Shown here: in pieces, positions 1-8,828 of the stretch
Numbering within the stretch: the stretch's first letter is position 1
Layout: every line of letters starts with the position of its first letter
Assembly: GCF_000519305.1 (NCBI RefSeq)
Contig: NZ_JAFG01000007.1
Coordinates: 227,994 to 291,993 of the forward strand
Origin: Mesorhizobium ciceri WSM4083
GTDB lineage: Bacteria; Pseudomonadota; Alphaproteobacteria; Rhizobiales; Rhizobiaceae
Length of the DNA stretch: 64,000 nucleotides
Direction: 5' to 3'
The notes under the pieces: model-generated
Seen by the model: only the letters and a program-made list of their open reading frames with translations
What the model was told of the DNA's origin: nothing
The model's database searches: none
Program-made: the position numbers and the translations under genes

Positions 1-20
1 GCAAGAGAAGCAGCGGCAGG

Positions 21-54
21 AAAAAAGGGCGGCGGGATTGCTCCCGCCGCCCTT
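21..54 (-). terminator. Rho-independent terminator of the serine protease gene
   Basis: Read on the minus strand, a 13-bp perfect stem (arms 25-37 and 42-54, loop 38-41) ends in a run of six T residues (21-26). It lies 25 bases beyond the stop codon of the minus-strand protease gene, so it is the expected transcript end. Confidence 0.85.
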
Positions 55-78
55 GTGTCCACCGCGCATACGCAGCGA

Positions 79-1173
79 TTACTTATACAGGCTGTTGATC
101 CACTGGACGTTGGCAGCATTCAGGCGCACGGCGGTGTTCGCGTCGGGGCTTTCCGCCACGTTGACACCGGTGACGATGCGCTGCTTGGCCTTGTTGTCGT
201 AGGCATAGACGGAGCTGCCGCTCGACCCCGGGAACGTATCGCAGTCATACTGGAAATATTCCGGGGCGATGTTTTCGGCGTGCACTTCGCAGTTTGCCTT
301 CCACATCGTGCCCATCGGCTTGTCGCCGGGATAGCCGACGAGATTGGCGGTGAAATCGCCGAGATCCTCATAGTTGGCATAGCCCAGCCAGCCGAGATTG
401 GTGCCGACATCCTGCTTCAGCGTGACGATGCCGAGATCCCACAGGAGGACCGACCCATAATAGCCCTGGTAGTTGTCGATGAAGCCTTGCAGCACATAGG
501 CGCTTTCGAAGGCGAAGGCGCCGAACGGTGCGTCGTCGGCCGTGCTGCCGTTAAGACCCGGCACGAACAAATAGTCGGAGAGCCAGTCCTTGTCCTCATG
601 GCTGTAGAGGCAGTGCGCGGCGGTGAGCACCGTGCGCGGGCCGATCAGCGTTGCCGAACAGCTGCCGAAGCTGCCCGTCTTCGGCGATTTGGCTTCGAGA
701 TAGCCGATAGCCGAGAACGGATAGGTCTTGGTGTTCTTGACCTGCTCGCGATCGTCGGTGCCGAAAACCTGGCGGCCCGCTTCGCCTTCGCCGAGGTCCG
801 GATCTTCGGTCTTGCGCTCGGCCCCGTCTTTTCCAGTAGCCGGAGCGTTCAGTTCCTTGATGATAAGCTCGCGCAGCGCTTCGCTCGGCTCGATCTTGAT
901 CTCCTTGCCATCGGCGGACCGTCCGACGATGCCATAGGATTTGACAGCCGTTGCCTCGTCGGCAAGCGGCGCGGCGCGGCTGTCTTCGTCGGTCAGCTTC
1001 GGTGGCGCGATCGGTTTTGCCCGCCCGGGCTTGTAGTCGCCTGAAGTCGCGTCGCGCGCGCTTTCGCCATTGCCGGCACTGGCGGAGCCAGGATCGGCGG
1101 CGAAAGCCGGAACCGCCCACATTGCGGCGGAAAGCAATGTGGACGCAATGAGTACGTTTGTCAGTTTTGTCAT
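79..1173 (-). CDS. secreted trypsin-fold serine protease (V8/glutamyl-endopeptidase-like)
   Basis: The 364-residue protein begins with a Sec signal peptide (about residues 1-25, ending AFA). A low-complexity pro-region of roughly 120 residues follows, then a chymotrypsin-fold protease domain from about residue 150. The catalytic triad is readable: His187 in TAAHC, Asp246 in WDLGIV, and Ser318 in a GSSG nucleophile motif. This serine motif is the V8/exfoliatin-like form rather than the classic GDSGG. The start has a good ribosome binding site (GGGAGAG about 7 nt upstream). It should act outside the cytoplasm, and its substrate is unknown. It is divergent from a second trypsin-type protease, so the two may be co-regulated. 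Confidence 0.85.
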   Translation of the reverse strand: MTKLTNVLIASTLLSAAMWAVPAFAADPGSASAGNGESARDATSGDYKPGRAKPIAPPKLTDEDSRAAPLADEATAVKSYGIVGRSADGKEIKIEPSEALRELIIKELNAPATGKDGAERKTEDPDLGEGEAGRQVFGTDDREQVKNTKTYPFSAIGYLEAKSPKTGSFGSCSATLIGPRTVLTAAHCLYSHEDKDWLSDYLFVPGLNGSTADDAPFGAFAFESAYVLQGFIDNYQGYYGSVLLWDLGIVTLKQDVGTNLGWLGYANYEDLGDFTANLVGYPGDKPMGTMWKANCEVHAENIAPEYFQYDCDTFPGSSGSSVYAYDNKAKQRIVTGVNVAESPDANTAVRLNAANVQWINSLYK

Positions 1174-1523
1174 GGTGAGACTCTCCCAAAAGTCAGCAAG
1201 GACTGGATCAAAATACAGAAATATTGTCGAGATCGTGGTGACGCCAAAAATTGAGTTTGGTTACCGGCACCTGAACCTGATTATCACCCCCATGCGGTCT
1301 GTCGAAGACCCTCGCCAAAGACATCCGCGCGAATATACTGCCTAAATTAATACAACATTGGAATGACAAATCGCTTCCACGTAGCCCGTGGGGGGCTATA
1401 GGGTTTGGAGCGGGTTCCGCACGGGAACGCGATCCGCGAAACAACGCCTGCTTGCTGGCGACTGTTTCGTAGATCATGCGCCGGGGCTGGCTCGTTCGGG
1501 AACGTGTCTCAGGAGGATTTCAG
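1174..1523. other. divergent intergenic region between two protease genes
   Basis: This 350-base region must hold the promoters of both protease genes. It is relatively AT-rich in the middle (about 1320-1375). A short inverted repeat lies near 1385-1402 (TAGCCC and GGGCTA arms). No promoter could be assigned confidently and no conserved ORF is seen. Confidence 0.4.
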
Positions 1524-2621
1524 GTGCACATCATCCATCGGTTCAGACCGATCGCCGCCGCGTCGTTGTTCGGCATCGCCGCGGCCCTTGCGGCCGCCAA
1601 CACTGCGCGGGCGGACGATGGCGCCGCCCGACCGGAGGCAGCGGTCTCGCCAATGAAGCGCGTGACGGAAGCCAGGGCGAAGGCAACGGCGGAGAACCCC
1701 GACGCGGCCGACCGCGTCTACGGCGGCAACCAGGCCGAAAAGGGAGCCTACCCGTTCCAGGTCGCGCTGCTCACCACCGACAGGCTGGACGAGAATCCGG
1801 CATCGCAGGCCAACGCCCAGTTCTGCGGCGGCAGCCTGATCGCGCCGCAATGGGTGCTGACGGCAGCACACTGCCTCAACGACAAGGGCCAGCCGATTTC
1901 GCCCGAGAGCGTCACCGTGTTGACCGGCGCCACCGATCTCAGCGAGGGCAAGCGCCACAAGGTGGTGGAGGTCATCGTCAACGAAGGCTATAGCGAGCAG
2001 ACCCTCGACAACGACATCGGCCTGCTCCGGCTTGCCGAACCGGCCGATGCATCGACCATCAAGGTCACGCATGAGGCAACGCCCGAGACCGGCAAAACGA
2101 CGGTCACCGGCTGGGGCAAGATGCAGGATGGCACCTTCCCGACCACGCTGATGGTTGTCGATCTCGACCTGCAGCCGAACCAGGCCTGCAACAGCGGTAT
2201 CAAGGCCATCTATGCGCGTGATTTGAAGGCAGCACTTGGCGATCTGTCCCGCCGTATGCGCTATTCGGAAAAAGGCATTGACGCGGCCGCCAATGCGATC
2301 GCCGCCGACATGACTGACCCGCTGACCGGCAACATGATCTGCGCCGGCACCACCAGCGGCGTGCGCGATGCCTGCAATGGCGACAGCGGCGGCCCGCTGT
2401 TCATGACCGGCGCCGACGGCCCGGTCCAAGTCGGTGTCGTCAGCTGGGGTGAAGGCCCGGCGGACGGCAGTGCGGCCTGCGGCCACAAGGACGCCTACGG
2501 CATCTACACGCGGCTGGCCAACTACACCGGCTGGATCGAGGCGAAGATGAAGACGGCCGCTCCGGCACCGGCAAAGCCCAAGGCGGGACTGGGCACCGCC
2601 CAGAAACCAGCCACGCCCTGA
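1524..2621 (+). CDS. secreted trypsin-like serine protease (S1 family)
   Basis: A 365-residue protein starting at GTG 1524. This start is chosen because a perfect AGGAGG lies at 1511-1516 and the signal peptide (residues 1-30, ending ARA) begins right there; an in-frame start 48 bases upstream lacks this. The S1 domain runs from about residue 65 (RVYGG, a typical zymogen activation site) to 340. The triad is His116 (TAAHC), Asp164 (DNDIGLL) and Ser288 (GDSGGP). Asp282, six residues before the serine, corresponds to trypsin Asp189 and predicts cleavage after Arg or Lys. The C-terminus is an Ala/Pro/Lys-rich tail. Export to the periplasm or medium is inferred. Confidence 0.9.
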   Translation: MHIIHRFRPIAAASLFGIAAALAAANTARADDGAARPEAAVSPMKRVTEARAKATAENPDAADRVYGGNQAEKGAYPFQVALLTTDRLDENPASQANAQFCGGSLIAPQWVLTAAHCLNDKGQPISPESVTVLTGATDLSEGKRHKVVEVIVNEGYSEQTLDNDIGLLRLAEPADASTIKVTHEATPETGKTTVTGWGKMQDGTFPTTLMVVDLDLQPNQACNSGIKAIYARDLKAALGDLSRRMRYSEKGIDAAANAIAADMTDPLTGNMICAGTTSGVRDACNGDSGGPLFMTGADGPVQVGVVSWGEGPADGSAACGHKDAYGIYTRLANYTGWIEAKMKTAAPAPAKPKAGLGTAQKPATP

Positions 2622-2642
2622 AGCAGGGCTATTCGCTTTCAA

Positions 2643-2675
2643 GCAAAACGGCGGGAGATGTTCCCGCCGTTTTGC
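2643..2675. terminator. bidirectional terminator hairpin
   Basis: A perfect 14-bp stem (arms 2643-2656 and 2662-2675) with a 5-base loop lies between the convergent protease (+) and aldo-keto reductase (-) genes. The stem ends in TTTTG on both strands, so it can terminate either transcript. Confidence 0.75.
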
Positions 2676-2698
2676 GTTTGCCGGCTTATCGAGAGGAC

Positions 2699-3745
2699 TT
2701 ATTTTCGCGGCGGGCCTTTGCGTTCGGCCGAAGCCGCCCACAGATTGATATCGGATTCGCGCGCATAGGTGTCGATCTCGGCGAGTTCGGCATCGCTGAA
2801 GTCGAGCACCTTGAGCGCGCCGACGCAGTCCTCGACCTGCTCCGGCCGGCTGGCGCCAATCAGTGCCGAGGTCACCCTGCCCTTGCGCAGCACCCAGGCC
2901 AGCGCCATCTGCGCCAGCGTCTGTCCGCGCTTGCCGGCGATGGCGTCGAGCGCCTTGATGTTGGCGATGGTCTTGTCGTTGATGAAGGCTGTCTTCAGCG
3001 ACTTGCCCTGAGAGGCGCGGCTGCCGTCCGGAATGCCGCCGAGATACTTGTCCGTCAGCATGCCTTGCGCCAGCGGCGAGAACACGATGGAGCCGACGCC
3101 GAGCCCTTCGAGCGTGTCGAGCAGGCCATCTTCCTCCACCCAGCGGTTCAGCATCGAATAGCTCGGCTGGTGGATGACGCAAGGCGTGCCAAGCTGCTTC
3201 AAGATATCGGCGGCCTCGCGCGTGCGCTGCGAATTGTAGGACGAGATGCCGGCATAGAGCGCCTTGCCCGAGCGCACGGCATGGTCGAGCGCACCCATCG
3301 TTTCTTCCAGCGGCGTGTCGGGATCGAAACGGTGCGAATAGAAGATATCGACATAGTCGAGCCCCATCCGCTTGAGGCTCTGGTCGAGGCTGGCCAGCAT
3401 GTATTTGCGCCCACCCCATTCGCCGTAGGGACCGGCCCACATCTCGTAGCCGGCCTTGGTCGAGATGATCAGCTCGTCGCGGTAGGCGGCGAAGTCGGTG
3501 CGCAGGATTTCACCGAAGGCGGTCTCGGCAGAACCGGGCGGCGGACCGTAATTGTTGGCGAGGTCGAAATGCGTGATGCCGAGGTCGAAGGCCTTGCGCG
3601 CGATCGCCTGCTTGGTTTTGTGTGGCGTATCGTTGCCGAAATTATGCCACAACCCCAGCGAGATCGCCGGCAGCTTCAGGCCGGAGCGGCCACAGCGGTT
3701 GTAGATCATCTTTTCATAGCGGTTTTCGGCAGGCGTGTAGGGCAT
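2699..3745 (-). CDS. yghZ: aldo-keto reductase, L-glyceraldehyde-3-phosphate reductase type (YghZ-like)
   Basis: A 348-residue (beta/alpha)8-barrel NADPH-dependent reductase. The aldo-keto reductase tetrad is present: Asp61, Tyr66 (within LANNYGPPPG), Lys97 and His138. Segments such as SLGLWHNFG and DEILISTKAGY-type motifs match the YghZ branch (AKR14), whose E. coli member reduces L-glyceraldehyde-3-phosphate; length is also typical. It is the last gene of a minus-strand run that starts with a sugar ABC transporter, so it probably reduces an aldehyde made during breakdown of the imported sugar. About 120 bases with a repeat fragment separate it from the preceding gene, so it may also be transcribed alone. 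Confidence 0.85.
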   Translation of the reverse strand: MPYTPAENRYEKMIYNRCGRSGLKLPAISLGLWHNFGNDTPHKTKQAIARKAFDLGITHFDLANNYGPPPGSAETAFGEILRTDFAAYRDELIISTKAGYEMWAGPYGEWGGRKYMLASLDQSLKRMGLDYVDIFYSHRFDPDTPLEETMGALDHAVRSGKALYAGISSYNSQRTREAADILKQLGTPCVIHQPSYSMLNRWVEEDGLLDTLEGLGVGSIVFSPLAQGMLTDKYLGGIPDGSRASQGKSLKTAFINDKTIANIKALDAIAGKRGQTLAQMALAWVLRKGRVTSALIGASRPEQVEDCVGALKVLDFSDAELAEIDTYARESDINLWAASAERKGPPRK

Positions 3746-3803
3746 CTAGAAATCCTCAAATGGAAGCGAGCCGGTCGGCTGCATCGCGACAACGCGACGA
3801 GTC

Positions 3804-3856
3804 GGCTCTGCCCCTCACCCTTACCCTCTCTCCGTCGGAACGGGGAGAGGGTTGAG
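3804..3856. repeat. fragment of a rhizobial palindromic intergenic repeat
   Basis: A C-rich then G-rich stretch forms a 12-bp stem with one mismatch (CCCTCTCTCCGT at 3824-3835 against the complementary arm at 3840-3851). Its composition resembles the larger palindromic elements near 36.7, 39.0 and 63.2 kb, of which it may be half. Confidence 0.5.
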
Positions 3857-3866
3857 CTGTGCTGCC

Positions 3867-5009
3867 CTATTTCTTCTTCGCCAAAAGCGCCTTGGCTTCC
3901 TTGACGCCAAGTGCAGCCGGCCGTTCACAGGTGGTCTGCATGGCGACGAACTTGCCGGTTTCGCCCGAGCGCAGCAGGCCGGTCATCACGTCGACGGCGT
4001 GTAGCGCCAGTTCCATGGAACAGCGGTGCGGTCGGCCTTCCGCGATCGCCACTGCCATGTCGGCGAGGCCGGATGTGCGGTAGTTGGCCATCATGCCTTG
4101 CGAATGCATTTCGTTGGGCACGCCGAACGGATGCGGCCAGTTCGGCAGCTTCTTGACCGGCTTGCTGTCTTGCGTGAAGCGTACATCACCACCGAAGAAA
4201 TTCGGATCCGGCACGAACACCGTACCCGCCTCGCCATAGAGTTCCATCGGCGCGTGGCCGTGGGCCCAGACGTCCCAGCTGGTGTTGAGCGTTATAACGG
4301 CACCGTTCTCGAACTCCAGCAGCCCATGGATGGTCGTCGGCGTGTTGACCGGTATCTTTTCACCCGCGCGCGGCTTTGAGCTGATCGTCCGCTCCTTGGC
4401 CGGCGTCGTCGCGAAGGCCGCGACCTGTTTTACCGGTCCGATCAGCTGGATCAGATTGGTGATGTAGTAAGGCCCGATATCGAGCACGGGACCGGCGCCC
4501 GGCTGAAAGAAGAAATCCGGATTGGGATGCCAGTGCTCCATGCCGTGGCCCATGACATGGCAGGTACCGCTCGTGACCTTGCCTAGCTTGCCGGTGTCGA
4601 TCAGGTTGCGCACCAGTTGATGCGCGCCGCCGAGGAAAGTGTCTGGTGCCGAGCCGATCCGCAGGCCCTTTTTCTCCGCCCGCTTCTTAAGGTCGAGCCC
4701 TTCCTTGACCGACAGCACGAACGGCTTTTCCGAATAGACGTGCTTGCCGGCGTCGAGGATCTGCTTCGATACTTCGTAGTGCACCGCCGGGATGGTCAGG
4801 TTGACGATGATGTCGATGTCGTCGGCCTTGAGAAGGTCTTCGACGGTCTCGGCGCGCAGCTTGAACTCCTTCGCCCGCGCCTTGGCCGCCTCCATGTTGA
4901 TGTCGGCGCAGGCACGCATTTCGATGCCGCGAAACAGCGGCGCCAGCGAAAAATACGCCTTCGAGATGTTGCCGCAGCCGATCACGCCGATGCCAAGTTT
5001 CTTTGCCAT
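3867..5009 (-). CDS. Gfo/Idh/MocA family NAD(P)-dependent oxidoreductase
   Basis: A 380-residue sugar or cyclitol dehydrogenase. The N-terminal Rossmann domain carries GVIGCGNIS (residues 7-15), followed by the family's EKP motif (YSEKPF, near residue 94) whose Lys contacts substrate and cofactor. The C-terminal alpha/beta substrate domain follows. It is 11 bases downstream of a TIM-barrel isomerase gene in an operon with a sugar ABC transporter. Gfo/Idh/MocA plus TIM-barrel isomerase pairs are typical of keto-sugar or cyclitol catabolism. The exact substrate cannot be told. Confidence 0.85.
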   Translation of the reverse strand: MAKKLGIGVIGCGNISKAYFSLAPLFRGIEMRACADINMEAAKARAKEFKLRAETVEDLLKADDIDIIVNLTIPAVHYEVSKQILDAGKHVYSEKPFVLSVKEGLDLKKRAEKKGLRIGSAPDTFLGGAHQLVRNLIDTGKLGKVTSGTCHVMGHGMEHWHPNPDFFFQPGAGPVLDIGPYYITNLIQLIGPVKQVAAFATTPAKERTISSKPRAGEKIPVNTPTTIHGLLEFENGAVITLNTSWDVWAHGHAPMELYGEAGTVFVPDPNFFGGDVRFTQDSKPVKKLPNWPHPFGVPNEMHSQGMMANYRTSGLADMAVAIAEGRPHRCSMELALHAVDVMTGLLRSGETGKFVAMQTTCERPAALGVKEAKALLAKKK

Positions 5010-5020
5010 GCTGATTGCTC

Positions 5021-5767
5021 CTAATAGGTTTTGGCGGCTGCGATGGAGCGGCGGGCGAAACGCTCGATGTCGTTGGGGTTGTCCTGTTCCATGACGTAGT
5101 ATTGGGCAGCACTCTTGGCACGCAACACCTTGATCAGACCGGCCCAGTCGATGGTGCCATGGCCGACATCCGACCAGCCATCCTCATCCAGCCCCTCGCC
5201 GGGCTTGGCCATGTCCTTGACGTGGACGGCGCTGATGCGCTTGCCGTGCTTTTCGATCCACGGCAACGGATCATCGCCGCCGCGCACCACCCAGGCAACG
5301 TCCATCTCCCAGCCGACATCGGGCGCGGATGACAGGATGTGGTCCTGCGGCACCGATCCGTCGGCAAGTTTCTTGAACTCGAAATCATGATTGTGCCAGG
5401 CAAAGCCGTAGCCGGCCTTTTTCGCGGCGTCGCCGACCTTGGCCAGGCGTTCGCCGAAGCCGCGCCAGCCGGCCACGTCGGATGGCCGCTGATCGGGCAT
5501 CAGGAAGGGACAGATGAGCAGCGTGATACCAAGTGCGTCGGCGGTTCCGCGCACGCCGTCGAAATCGTTCTCGAGCGCGTCGATCGAGAAATGCCCAGTC
5601 GGCATGACAAGCCCGTTCTTGTCGAGCTCGGCGCGGAATGCCCCGGGATCATCATAGACGCCGCCAAAACCTTCGACCTGGGCGTAGCCGAGCTTGCCGA
5701 GCATGGCGAGCACACCGTCCCAAGGTTGGAAATTGCGGGCGCTGTAAAGTTGGAATGACCAATTCAT
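5021..5767 (-). CDS. sugar phosphate isomerase/epimerase (xylose isomerase-like TIM barrel)
   Basis: A 248-residue AP-endonuclease-2/xylose-isomerase-like TIM barrel. The start at MNWSFQ (5767) fits family length; longer in-frame starts would add an unconserved 17-residue tail. Metal-binding style motifs are visible: HNHDFEF (about residues 128-134), EMDVAWV (about 163-169) and HVKD (about 193-196). It sits between the transporter ATPase gene and a Gfo/Idh/MocA dehydrogenase gene and probably isomerises or epimerises a sugar intermediate of that pathway. Confidence 0.8.
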   Translation of the reverse strand: MNWSFQLYSARNFQPWDGVLAMLGKLGYAQVEGFGGVYDDPGAFRAELDKNGLVMPTGHFSIDALENDFDGVRGTADALGITLLICPFLMPDQRPSDVAGWRGFGERLAKVGDAAKKAGYGFAWHNHDFEFKKLADGSVPQDHILSSAPDVGWEMDVAWVVRGGDDPLPWIEKHGKRISAVHVKDMAKPGEGLDEDGWSDVGHGTIDWAGLIKVLRAKSAAQYYVMEQDNPNDIERFARRSIAAAKTY

Positions 5768-5821
5768 CGTCTCTGTCCGTTTCACTTGGGGGATTTCCGT
5801 TGGAAGGTTGGTTCTCAAAAG

Positions 5822-6919
5822 CTAGATGCGTGTGCCGGTTGCGGTGTCGAAAAGCGAGGCGCGCATCGGATCGAAGCCAAGCGTCACCGCCTCGTCGTTC
5901 TTGGGCGTGCGTTCCGAGGTCACTCGGACGCTGAAATTCTGCTGGGCAAGCTTCAGCCAGACCAGCGTGTCGGAGCCCATGGGTTCGACCACCTCGACAT
6001 TGGCGGCTATCGAGAACGGCCAGCCGGTGCCGCTATTCAGGCTGACATGCTCGGGCCTGATACCGAATGTGACGGGGCCGGGAGCCGGTGGCTTGGCAAA
6101 GTCGTAAGTGCCGAGCGGGATCTTGATATCCTCGGCCGCGAACCGCCAGCCGCCGGCGGCGTCTTCCAGGCGGCCATCGATGAAATTCATTGCGGGCGAG
6201 CCGAGGAAGCCGGCGACGAAACGGTTGACCGGCCTGTTATAGATGGTCTGCGGCGCATCGAGCTGCTGGATGACGCCGCCCTTCATCACCGCGATGCGGT
6301 CGGCCAGCGTCATCGCTTCGATCTGGTCGTGGGTGACGTAGATCATGGTGTTCTGCAGCTTGCGATGCAGCAGCTTGATCTCGACGCGCAGTTCGGCGCG
6401 CAGCTTGGCATCGAGATTTGACAGCGGCTCGTCGAACAGAAACACATCGACATCGCGAACCAGCGCCCGTCCGATGGCGACGCGCTGGCGCTGGCCGCCG
6501 GAAAGTGCGGCCGGCTTGCGCTGCAGCAGCGGCTCGATCTGCAGGATTTCGGCCGCCCGCGCGATCCGCTTGGCGATCTCTTCTTTTGGCGTGCCGGCGA
6601 CACGCAGCCCGAAGGACAGGTTCTTCTCCACCGTCATTTGCGGATAGAGCGCATAGGACTGGAACACCATGCCGATGCCGCGGTCCTTGGGCTCTTCCCA
6701 GGTGACGTTCTTGCCCTTGATGAAGATGCGGCCCTCGGAGACGTCGAGCAGGCCGGCAATGCAATTGAGCAAGGTCGACTTGCCGCAGCCGGACGGCCCG
6801 AGCAGCACGATGAACTCGCCATCGGCGACATCGAGATTGAGCGTCTCCAGGACGGTCACCGCTCCGAAATTCAGCGACAGGTCCTGGATCGAAACGCTGG
6901 TATCGTTGGCTGCCGTCAT
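5822..6919 (-). CDS. sugar ABC transporter ATP-binding protein (MalK/UgpC type)
   Basis: A 365-residue importer ATPase. Walker A GPSGCGKST is at 41-49, Q-loop near 87, signature LSGGQ at 139-143, Walker B FLFDEP at 160-165 and the switch His in VTHDQ about 195-199. The C-terminal 120 residues form the OB-fold (TOBE) domain of the MalK/UgpC class. The start is ATG 6919, 5 bases after the permease stop. It energises the two permeases encoded upstream. The open frame continues far upstream through the permease gene, but that part is a shadow. Confidence 0.92.
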   Translation of the reverse strand: MTAANDTSVSIQDLSLNFGAVTVLETLNLDVADGEFIVLLGPSGCGKSTLLNCIAGLLDVSEGRIFIKGKNVTWEEPKDRGIGMVFQSYALYPQMTVEKNLSFGLRVAGTPKEEIAKRIARAAEILQIEPLLQRKPAALSGGQRQRVAIGRALVRDVDVFLFDEPLSNLDAKLRAELRVEIKLLHRKLQNTMIYVTHDQIEAMTLADRIAVMKGGVIQQLDAPQTIYNRPVNRFVAGFLGSPAMNFIDGRLEDAAGGWRFAAEDIKIPLGTYDFAKPPAPGPVTFGIRPEHVSLNSGTGWPFSIAANVEVVEPMGSDTLVWLKLAQQNFSVRVTSERTPKNDEAVTLGFDPMRASLFDTATGTRI

Positions 6920-6924
6920 CGCCG

Positions 6925-7863
6925 TCACCCCTTCACCGCGCCGGCGGCGATGCCGCGCACGAAAAGCTTGCCGGAAATGAAGTAGACGATGAGCGGCACG
7001 AGCCCGGTCAGGATGGTTGCGGCCATGTTGACGTTGTACTCCTTCACGCCTTGCACCGAATTGACGATGTTGTTGAGCTGCACCGTCATCGGATAGGTGT
7101 CGGGGCGGGTGTAGACGACGCCGAACAGGAAGTCGTTCCAGATGCCGGTCACCTGCAGGATGATGGCGACGACGAAGATCGGCAGCGACATCGGCAGCAT
7201 GATGCGCAGGAAAATGCCCCAGAAGCCGGCGCCGTCGACGCGTGCCGCCCGGAACAGCTCTTCCGGCATCGAGGCGAAGTAATTGCGGAACAGCAGCGTC
7301 AGGATCGGCATGCCGAAAATGGAATGGACGATCACCAGCCCGCTGAGGCTGCCATAGAGGCCGATTTCGCGCAGGATGATGACGATCGGATAGATCATCA
7401 CCTGGTAGGGAATGAAGGCGCCGACGATCAGGATGATGAAGAACGTATCGGCGCCCTTGAAGCGCCAATTGGCCAGTGCATAACCGTTCACCGAGGCGAT
7501 GGCGATCGACAGCAGCACCGACGGCACGGTGATGCGCACCGAATTCCAGAAACCGCGCGAGAGCCCGTCGCAGTTAAGGCCGGTGCAGGCCGTCGACCAC
7601 GCCTTGACCCACGGTTCGAAGGTGATCTCGAGCGGCGGTGAGAAGATGTTGCCGAGCCGGATCTCCGGCATGCCCTTGAGCGAGGTGACGATCATGACAT
7701 AGAGCGGCAAGAGGTAGTAGACCGCCATGACGAACAATGTGCCGTAGAGGAAGACGTTGCGGCGCGAAATCATGCGGCGCGGCTTTGGACCGTAGGGCCC
7801 TGCGATTTCCTGGCGCGCGCCGGCGGCAACGCTTGCTTGAGCGGTGATGTCTGCAATGCTCAT
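6925..7863 (-). CDS. carbohydrate ABC transporter permease (MalG type)
   Basis: A 312-residue inner-membrane permease with about six membrane segments, the first near residues 32-55. The cytoplasmic ATPase-contact loop (EAA motif) reads ELFRAARVDGAGFWGIFLRIMLP around residue 205. The ATG at 7863 overlaps the stop of the preceding permease gene by 4 bases (ATGA), showing translational coupling and fixing the start. It pairs with the MalF-type partner encoded just upstream. Confidence 0.9.
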   Translation of the reverse strand: MSIADITAQASVAAGARQEIAGPYGPKPRRMISRRNVFLYGTLFVMAVYYLLPLYVMIVTSLKGMPEIRLGNIFSPPLEITFEPWVKAWSTACTGLNCDGLSRGFWNSVRITVPSVLLSIAIASVNGYALANWRFKGADTFFIILIVGAFIPYQVMIYPIVIILREIGLYGSLSGLVIVHSIFGMPILTLLFRNYFASMPEELFRAARVDGAGFWGIFLRIMLPMSLPIFVVAIILQVTGIWNDFLFGVVYTRPDTYPMTVQLNNIVNSVQGVKEYNVNMAATILTGLVPLIVYFISGKLFVRGIAAGAVKG

Positions 7864-8747
7864 TTGCGTCGCCCGAACTCGAGATAGGCCCAAGGCACGA
7901 TGACGATCACCACCGAGAGCAGCATCATGGTCGAGGCGGCAAAACCCTGGCCGAGGTTCTGGGCGAAGAACATATAGTCGTAGACGTATTTGGCCGGCAC
8001 TTCGGAGGCGATGCCCGGGCCGCCGCTGGTCTGCGCCACGACCAGGTCATAGACCTTGACGATGCCGGAAGCGATGATGACGAGCGTGGTGATGAAGACC
8101 GGCCGCATCATCGGGATGACGATGAACAGATAGGTCTTCCACATCGGGATCCCATCCACCCGCGCCGCCTTCCAGATGTCCTCGTCGATGCCGCGCAGGC
8201 CGGCCAGCATCAGGCACATGATGAGCCCGGTGCCTTGCCACAGCGCAGCGATCGATATGCCGTAGATGACGATGCTGGAATTGTAGAGCGGGTCGAAGCT
8301 GAAGCTCGTCCAGCCTAAGTCCCGCACGACATGCTGGATGCCGAAATCCGGATTGAGCAGCCACTGCCAGACCAGGCCGGTGACGATGAAGGAGAGCGCG
8401 AACGGATAGAGGAAGATGGTGCGGAACGTGTCCTCGAAGCGGATCTTCTGATCGAGCAGTGCTGCAAGCAGAAAACCGATGACCAGCGAGAACACCAGCG
8501 AGATCGCGCCGTAGATCAGCAGGTTCTCGATCGAGATCAGCCAGCGCGGCGCCGCCCACAGGCGGTAATACTGGTCGAGCCCGACGAAATTCAGGCGTGG
8601 CAGGAGCTTCGAATTGGTGAAGGAATAGAGCACCGTCCAAACGGTGCCGCCGACGAAAACCACCATGGCGGTGAGGATCATCGGGATCGAGGCGACCTTC
8701 GCATTGAGGTTGCGGAACAGAAGGTTGGGGCGTTCGCTCTTGCTCAT
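7860..8747 (-). CDS. sugar ABC transporter permease (MalF type)
   Basis: A 295-residue permease with about six hydrophobic segments and the EAA-type loop IWKAARVDGIPMWKTYLF near residue 210. The start MSKSERP at 8747 is preferred. A TTG 51 bases upstream is also in frame, and neither has a strong ribosome binding site, so the first 17 residues are uncertain. It is the first permease after the binding-protein gene and its stop overlaps the next start. Confidence 0.88.
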   Translation of the reverse strand: MSKSERPNLLFRNLNAKVASIPMILTAMVVFVGGTVWTVLYSFTNSKLLPRLNFVGLDQYYRLWAAPRWLISIENLLIYGAISLVFSLVIGFLLAALLDQKIRFEDTFRTIFLYPFALSFIVTGLVWQWLLNPDFGIQHVVRDLGWTSFSFDPLYNSSIVIYGISIAALWQGTGLIMCLMLAGLRGIDEDIWKAARVDGIPMWKTYLFIVIPMMRPVFITTLVIIASGIVKVYDLVVAQTSGGPGIASEVPAKYVYDYMFFAQNLGQGFAASTMMLLSVVIVIVPWAYLEFGRRK

Positions 8748-8828
8748 CTCGTCAGCCGGCTGGGTAAGGGCGGTGCATTCCCGGTCCTGCATTCGCAAGG
8801 CCGGGAGCGAGGCGGGTTGCCTCCAGCG

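Noticed and set aside
6920..7468. N-terminal extension of the sugar ATPase frame to 548 codons
   Set aside because: The extra part lies over the permease gene in another frame and lacks ATPase features; the ATG at 6919 gives a normal-length MalK-type protein.
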